Below, one piece after another: positions 60,534 to 64,000 of a DNA stretch of 64,000 bases (its first letter is position 1; the number at the start of each line of letters is the position of its first letter). The notes below the pieces were generated by a model, which saw only the letters and a list, made by a program, of their open reading frames with translations, ran no database searches and was not told where the DNA came from. The position numbers and the translations under genes are program-made. The DNA is from Prevotella sp. (lineage in GTDB: Bacteria; Bacteroidota; Bacteroidia; Bacteroidales; Bacteroidaceae). The stretch is from positions 62,001 through 126,000 of the forward strand of contig JAFTQG010000055.1 in assembly GCA_017462915.1 (NCBI GenBank), in the 5' to 3' direction.

Positions 60534-61217
60534 TTATTTCAGTGTGAACGCTATTGCCACCACGGCGAAGCCGAGCATGAGCACGGTGGTGTAGACTGTG
60601 CCGATGACCTTCCAGCGGCAGAACCATACCTTGCCGTTGATGCCGAGGGTCTGCATGGCAGACCAGAAGCCGTGTGTGAGGTGGAACCAGATTGCGGCGA
60701 ACCACAGGAGGTAGATGACGGTGTACACAGGGTTGGCGAAGGTGTGCTCTATCCATGCGTATCCGTCGGCAGGGCCAGGGACGCCTGCGCATGTGCCGTA
60801 GATGGCAGAAGCTGGGTCAAGGAGCTCCTGCGCCATCATGTTCCACCAGAAGTTGTAGAGGTGGAGCACCATGCCGAGGACGATGATGATGCCGAGGACG
60901 AGCATGTTCTGCGAAGCCCAGTCGACCATCGCCGGCTTGTCTGTCACGGCATACTGGCTGTTGCCGCGCGCCTTCTTGTTCTGGAGCGTGAGCCAGAAAG
61001 CGTAGAAGATGTGAATCACTGCCAGACCGGCAAGGCCGAGTGTCGCCACCACAGCATACCAGTTGGCTCCAAGGAACTCACAGATCATGTTGTAGCCTTC
61101 TGCAGAGAACAGCGCGACCACGTTCATGCTCATGTGGAACGTCAGGAAAAGGATAAGGCAGATGCCTGTAACGGACATCACTACCTTTCTACCGATTGGA
61201 GAGTTTAATAACCACAT
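60534..61217 (-). CDS. frdC: Succinate dehydrogenase/fumarate reductase cytochrome b subunit
   Basis: Membrane anchor with five helices that binds heme b and menaquinone. Helices start at SPIGRKVVMSVTGICLILFL and include VVATLGLAGLAVIHIFYAFW and YTVIYLLWFAAIWFHLTHGF. Conserved His residues are seen in FLTFHMSMN, AVIHIFYAF, GMVLHLYNFWW and WFHLTHGFWSA. The ATG at 61217 is used because the longer frame to 61676 passes through repeats (IADIAGIEAIETTEAIQ). First gene of the frd operon. The likely promoter at 61726-61756 leaves a leader of about 500 nt that includes a 9-nt-period array. Confidence 0.93.
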   Translation of the reverse strand: MWLLNSPIGRKVVMSVTGICLILFLTFHMSMNVVALFSAEGYNMICEFLGANWYAVVATLGLAGLAVIHIFYAFWLTLQNKKARGNSQYAVTDKPAMVDWASQNMLVLGIIIVLGMVLHLYNFWWNMMAQELLDPASAIYGTCAGVPGPADGYAWIEHTFANPVYTVIYLLWFAAIWFHLTHGFWSAMQTLGINGKVWFCRWKVIGTVYTTVLMLGFAVVAIAFTLK

Positions 61218-61284
61218 AGAAATGTTTTTGAATGTTGATTGATTAGTTATGTTTTCTTTTTTGCTTGTTTCCTGAGAATGGGGG

Positions 61285-61434
61285 TGTACGGTTTTACGGT
61301 TTGATACGGTTTTGCGGTTGGGCGGTTTACGGTGATCGGCGATAGCCGTTATAGCCGCAATAGCCGATATAGCCTGAATAGCCTCTGTAGTCTCTATAGC
61401 TTCTATTCCGGCTATATCGGCTATTCCGGCTATC
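61285..61434. repeat. 8-nt arm plus 9-nt-period palindromic array 15, in the frd leader
   Basis: 61285-61340 TGTACGGTTTTACGGTTTGA-type units; 61341-61434 the array, GATAGCCGTTATAGCCGCAA at the left and CTATATCGGCTATTCCGGCT at the right. It lies between the predicted frd promoter and frdC, so it would be part of the mRNA. Confidence 0.85.
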
Positions 61435-61435
61435 G

Positions 61436-61640
61436 TCAGGGTTAGGGTTACCGTCATTTCCCGACAGTCACCCTTTGCCGCCCGGAGGGTCACCCTTCGC
61501 AGGGTGAAAGGTGAGGGTTGCGACGGTGAAAGGTCACGGTCTGTCTTTTGGGTCAGCGGCTTTTGTCCCCGTTCCTTACCGTTAACCTCATGGTTAAGGT
61601 TAAGGTTAAAGTCAGGGTTAGGGTCAAGGTTTCCACAGCC
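61436..61640. repeat. GGTGACC-type copy 4 with GGTTAA-type units
   Basis: 61436-61452 AGGGTTAGGGTTACCG; 61464-61545 GTCACCCTTTGCCGCCCGGA, GGGTCACCCTTCGCAGGG, TGAAAGGTGAGGG, GTGAAAGGTCACGG; 61588-61640 GGTTAAGGTTAAGGTTAAAG and AGGGTTAGGGTCAAGG. No gene is seen between 61218 and 61815. Confidence 0.65.
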
Positions 61641-61725
61641 TTCTGACGCAACCGCACAACGAGACACAGGACGCACCTCGTGCCTTCTGTCAGATTGTAC
61701 ACGCGTATGTGCGTGGTTTCGATTG

Positions 61726-61756
61726 CAAAATTAATAATTATTGTTGATTAATCAAA
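61726..61756 (-). promoter_or_regulatory. Promoter of the frd operon
   Basis: On the minus strand TTTG (61756-61753), 19-nt spacer, TAATTTTG (61733-61726), a full consensus match. It is the only good candidate upstream of frdC. Confidence 0.6.
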
Positions 61757-61786
61757 ATATTTTTCAAAGAATTCAAATTATTTTCT

Positions 61787-61794
61787 TACTTTTG
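61787..61794 (+). promoter_or_regulatory. -7 element of mnmG
   Basis: TACTTTTG followed by CAG, 21 nt before the ATG at 61816. The -33 region is AT-rich without TTTG. Confidence 0.5.
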
Positions 61795-61815
61795 CAGTAA
61801 AATAAAAAAAACGCA

Positions 61816-63813
61816 ATGATACTTTTCTATGACGTGATAGTCATCGGGGCAGGACACGCGGGATGCGAGGCGGCATGTGCAAGTGCCGGCATCGGCGCAA
61901 GGACATGCCTCGTGACGATGGACATGAACAAGACGGCACAGATGTCGTGCAACCCTGCCGTGGGAGGAATAGCCAAGGGACAGATAGTCCGCGAGGTCGA
62001 CGCCCTCGGCGGAAGGATGGGCATGGTCACGGACAGGACAGCCATACAGTTCCGTATGCTCAACCGCTCCAAAGGCCCTGCCATGTGGAGCCCGAGGGCA
62101 CAGTGCGACAGAGGCAAGTTCATCTGGGAATGGAGACACCAGCTCGACATCACTCCCGGACTTGACATCTGGCAGGACCAGGTCGACGGACTGCTCACGG
62201 AGAACGGACACGTCACCGGCGTGACGACCGTCTGGGGCGTGGAGATAAGGGCGAAGAGCGTCGTGGTGACGGCAGGGACTTTCCTCAACGGACTGCTCCA
62301 CATAGGCCGCAAGATGCTCCCGGGAGGAAGAATCGCCGAACCTGCCGCCACACGTCTCACAGAGTCCATCAACAGCCTCGGCATACGCTCGGCACGCATG
62401 AAGACGGGAACGCCCGTGCGTATCGACGCGCGCTCGGTACACTACGAGGACATGACACGGCAGGACGGCGAGCAGACCGACAGGATGTTCAGCTACCTCG
62501 ACTCACAGACGTTCGAGAGCCAGTATCCTGACAGCCGCGAGAATTTCGCCCTCCCTCACAGCGACAACGGCGACGGGGCTGGCGGCTCAGTGCTCCCATG
62601 CTGGACGACGGAGACGAACCGCCGATGCCACGAAAGACTCATGGCGGGCATAGCCGACTCTCCGCTCTACAACGGACAGATACACTCCATCGGACCGCGC
62701 TACTGCCCTTCGGTGGAGACAAAGCTCATGACATTCCCTGACCGCGACTCTCATCCGCTCTTCCTCGAACCTGAAGGGACGGACTCCAACGAGATGTACC
62801 TCAACGGCTTCTCATCGTCCATGCCTATGGAGGTGCAGATAGAGGCGCTGAAGGAGATTCCGGCGTTCCGCGACCTGAAGGTCTACCGCCCGGGATATGC
62901 CATAGAGTACGACTTCTTCGACCCGACACAGCTGAAACATACGTTGGAATCGAAGATTTGCGGCGGACTCTTCTTCGCCGGACAGGTCAACGGCACGACA
63001 GGATATGAGGAGGCGGCAGGCCAGGGGCTCATGGCAGGTCTCAATGCCGCGCTCCTCGCCGGCGGAGGAGAAGGACTGGTGCTCGACAGAGACCAGGCGT
63101 ATATCGGCGTGCTCATAGACGACCTCGTGATGAAGGGTGTCGACGAACCGTACCGCATGTTCACCTCCAGAGCGGAATATCGCATACTGCTCCGTCAGGA
63201 TGATGCCGACAGGAGACTGACTCCACTCTCCTACTCTGCCGGACTGGCGACTGCCGTCAGGATGGACTGCTGGCGCAGGAAGGAGAAGGCTATCGACGCT
63301 CTCATGGAGAAGTTGCGGAATACTACGGTGAAACCGCAGGAAATAAATCCTTACTTGGAACAAATCGGTTCTACTCCGCTCCGTGGCTCATATCATCTTC
63401 ATGACCTTCTCGCTCGTCCGGGCGTGACGATAGAGGGTCTTGTGGAACATGGTGTGCTGCGCGATTTCTGTGCAGATTTCATCGGATTTTCCGCCGAAAA
63501 ACACACCGACAGCACGACATCGTCCTCTGCATCTGAGCAGAGCAGCATGGGTCGCGAGGTCATCGAGGCCACGGAGGTGATGGTAAAATATGATGGGTAT
63601 ATCCGCCGCGAGCGCGAATATGCAGACAAGATGCACCGCCTCGAGGACATCAAAATACGCGGAAACTTCGACTATAATTCTCTGCAGAGCCTCTCCACTG
63701 AGGCACGACAGAAGCTCACGGCACGACAGCCGCAGACTCTCGCGCAGGCTTCACGCATACCGGGCGTCTCCCCTTCAGACATCAATGTCCTGCTGGTCTA
63801 CATGGGACGCTAA
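61816..63813 (+). CDS. mnmG: tRNA uridine-34 5-carboxymethylaminomethyl synthase subunit MnmG (GidA)
   Basis: With MnmE it modifies U34 of several tRNAs using FAD and methylene-tetrahydrofolate. The FAD motif YDVIVIGAGHAGCEAACASA is at the N-terminus, followed by the family signature SCNPAVGGIAKGQIVREVDA and GPAMWSPRAQCDR. Later signatures are EDMTRQDGEQTDR-like (MTRQDGEQTDRMF), NGFSSSMPMEVQ and AGQVNGTTGYEEAAGQGLMA. A Ser/Thr-rich insert (HTDSTTSSSASEQSSMG) near residue 560 makes it longer (665 aa) than the usual 620-630. The stop codon is directly followed by the parS-like site. Confidence 0.97.
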   Translation: MILFYDVIVIGAGHAGCEAACASAGIGARTCLVTMDMNKTAQMSCNPAVGGIAKGQIVREVDALGGRMGMVTDRTAIQFRMLNRSKGPAMWSPRAQCDRGKFIWEWRHQLDITPGLDIWQDQVDGLLTENGHVTGVTTVWGVEIRAKSVVVTAGTFLNGLLHIGRKMLPGGRIAEPAATRLTESINSLGIRSARMKTGTPVRIDARSVHYEDMTRQDGEQTDRMFSYLDSQTFESQYPDSRENFALPHSDNGDGAGGSVLPCWTTETNRRCHERLMAGIADSPLYNGQIHSIGPRYCPSVETKLMTFPDRDSHPLFLEPEGTDSNEMYLNGFSSSMPMEVQIEALKEIPAFRDLKVYRPGYAIEYDFFDPTQLKHTLESKICGGLFFAGQVNGTTGYEEAAGQGLMAGLNAALLAGGGEGLVLDRDQAYIGVLIDDLVMKGVDEPYRMFTSRAEYRILLRQDDADRRLTPLSYSAGLATAVRMDCWRRKEKAIDALMEKLRNTTVKPQEINPYLEQIGSTPLRGSYHLHDLLARPGVTIEGLVEHGVLRDFCADFIGFSAEKHTDSTTSSSASEQSSMGREVIEATEVMVKYDGYIRREREYADKMHRLEDIKIRGNFDYNSLQSLSTEARQKLTARQPQTLAQASRIPGVSPSDINVLLVYMGR

Positions 63814-63829
63814 TGTTTCACGTGGAACG
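63814..63829. promoter_or_regulatory. Candidate parS site (ParB-binding)
   Basis: TGTTTCACGTGGAACG differs from the standard TGTTTCACGTGAAACA at two of sixteen positions and keeps the full GTTNCACGTGNAAC core. It starts right after the mnmG stop codon. parS sites cluster near replication origins. Confidence 0.6.
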
Positions 63830-63878
63830 TATATAAAATCCACGATTTCAGCGGAGAATCCTGTCGGTGGCAACAAAA

Positions 63879-64000
63879 ACTATAGCCTATATAGCCGCAA
63901 TAGCCATGATAGCCTCTATGGATTCTATAGTCTCTATAATTCCTATAGCTTCTGTAGTTTCTATAATATCTATAGCTTCTATTCCGGCTATTCCGGCTAT
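63879..64000. repeat. 9-nt-period array 16, cut by the window end
   Basis: At least 122 nt: CTATATAGCCGCAATAGCCA at the left, a long middle of CTATAGTCT/CTATAATTC-like 9-mers, and CTATTCCGGCTATTCCGGCT at the right edge. Confidence 0.8.

Noticed and set aside
63490-63550. Ser/Thr-rich insert in MnmG considered as a frameshift
   Set aside because: The frame stays open and the conserved C-terminal segments follow in the same frame, so it is a simple insertion.
309-64000. 9-nt arrays considered as CRISPR arrays
   Set aside because: There are no 23-40-nt direct repeats with unique spacers and no cas genes; units are contiguous 9-mers with palindromic symmetry.

Overview
The window looks like a chromosomal segment of a Bacteroidales bacterium, most likely Prevotellaceae. 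I infer this from a SusC/SusD pair, an frdCAB-type complex II operon, DUF3575/DUF5119 and T9SS-like C-terminal tails, promoters of the Bacteroidetes type (TTTG, 18-21 nt, TAnnTTTG), and the lack of Shine-Dalgarno sequences. No identification below family level is claimed.

Layout. 1-5200: tRNA-Asn with promoter and terminator, then a 1443-aa protein joining a PD-(D/E)XK-like nuclease, an SF1 helicase and a methyltransferase-like C-terminus. 5300-9930: a large secreted protein with a T9SS-like tail, a small KKKxYVAPxI protein, and a divergent AAA_14/DUF4143 ATPase. 9960-19300: a six-gene minus-strand operon (two DUF3575 proteins, a DUF5119 lipoprotein, an OmpA-domain protein, a large outer-membrane protein and a TPR protein) resembling fimbria accessory loci but with no fimbrillin. 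19760-22520: three envelope genes (two PEGA paralogues, one LamG-like) and a rod-shaped structured RNA candidate, possibly 6S-like. 22585-42300: a pectin and sugar-acid region with GH28, a four-carbon acid kinase (DUF1537), a PdxA2-like dehydrogenase, an Fe-alcohol dehydrogenase, a DapA-family aldolase with an SSS symporter, SusD, SusC and a PL9-type pectate lyase. 42575-52509: three secreted proteins carrying cohesin-like and dockerin-like modules, one of 1947 aa. 53035-55750: a LytTR regulator, a decayed coding relic and a twice-frameshifted ATPase. 56081-61760: a bile-acid-symporter-family transporter and frdCAB interrupted by a four-helix-bundle (S23-type) gene. 61787-64000: mnmG followed immediately by a near-consensus parS site.

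The most unusual feature is the intergenic DNA. Nearly every larger gap holds members of a few repeat families. The main one is an array with a 9-nt period (unit ATAGCCGRN) that reads forward in its left half and as the reverse complement in its right half. It is often enclosed in outer arms of 8-nt units (GGTTTAGT or ACGGTTNG type) that are also mutually inverted, so the whole can fold into a very long hairpin. Four further families (GGTGACC, GCTTAA, ATCTGCGT and CTACAG types) and one MITE-like element share the gaps. Several arrays lie inside predicted 5' leaders, notably that of frdCAB.

Together the genes suggest a saccharolytic anaerobe: pectate is cleaved outside the cell (PL9, GH28), imported through SusC/SusD, and oxidised acid products are taken up and metabolised by the SSS, aldolase, kinase and dehydrogenase set, while complex II disposes of electrons through fumarate. 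All functions are read from protein sequence by eye; no database search was run.
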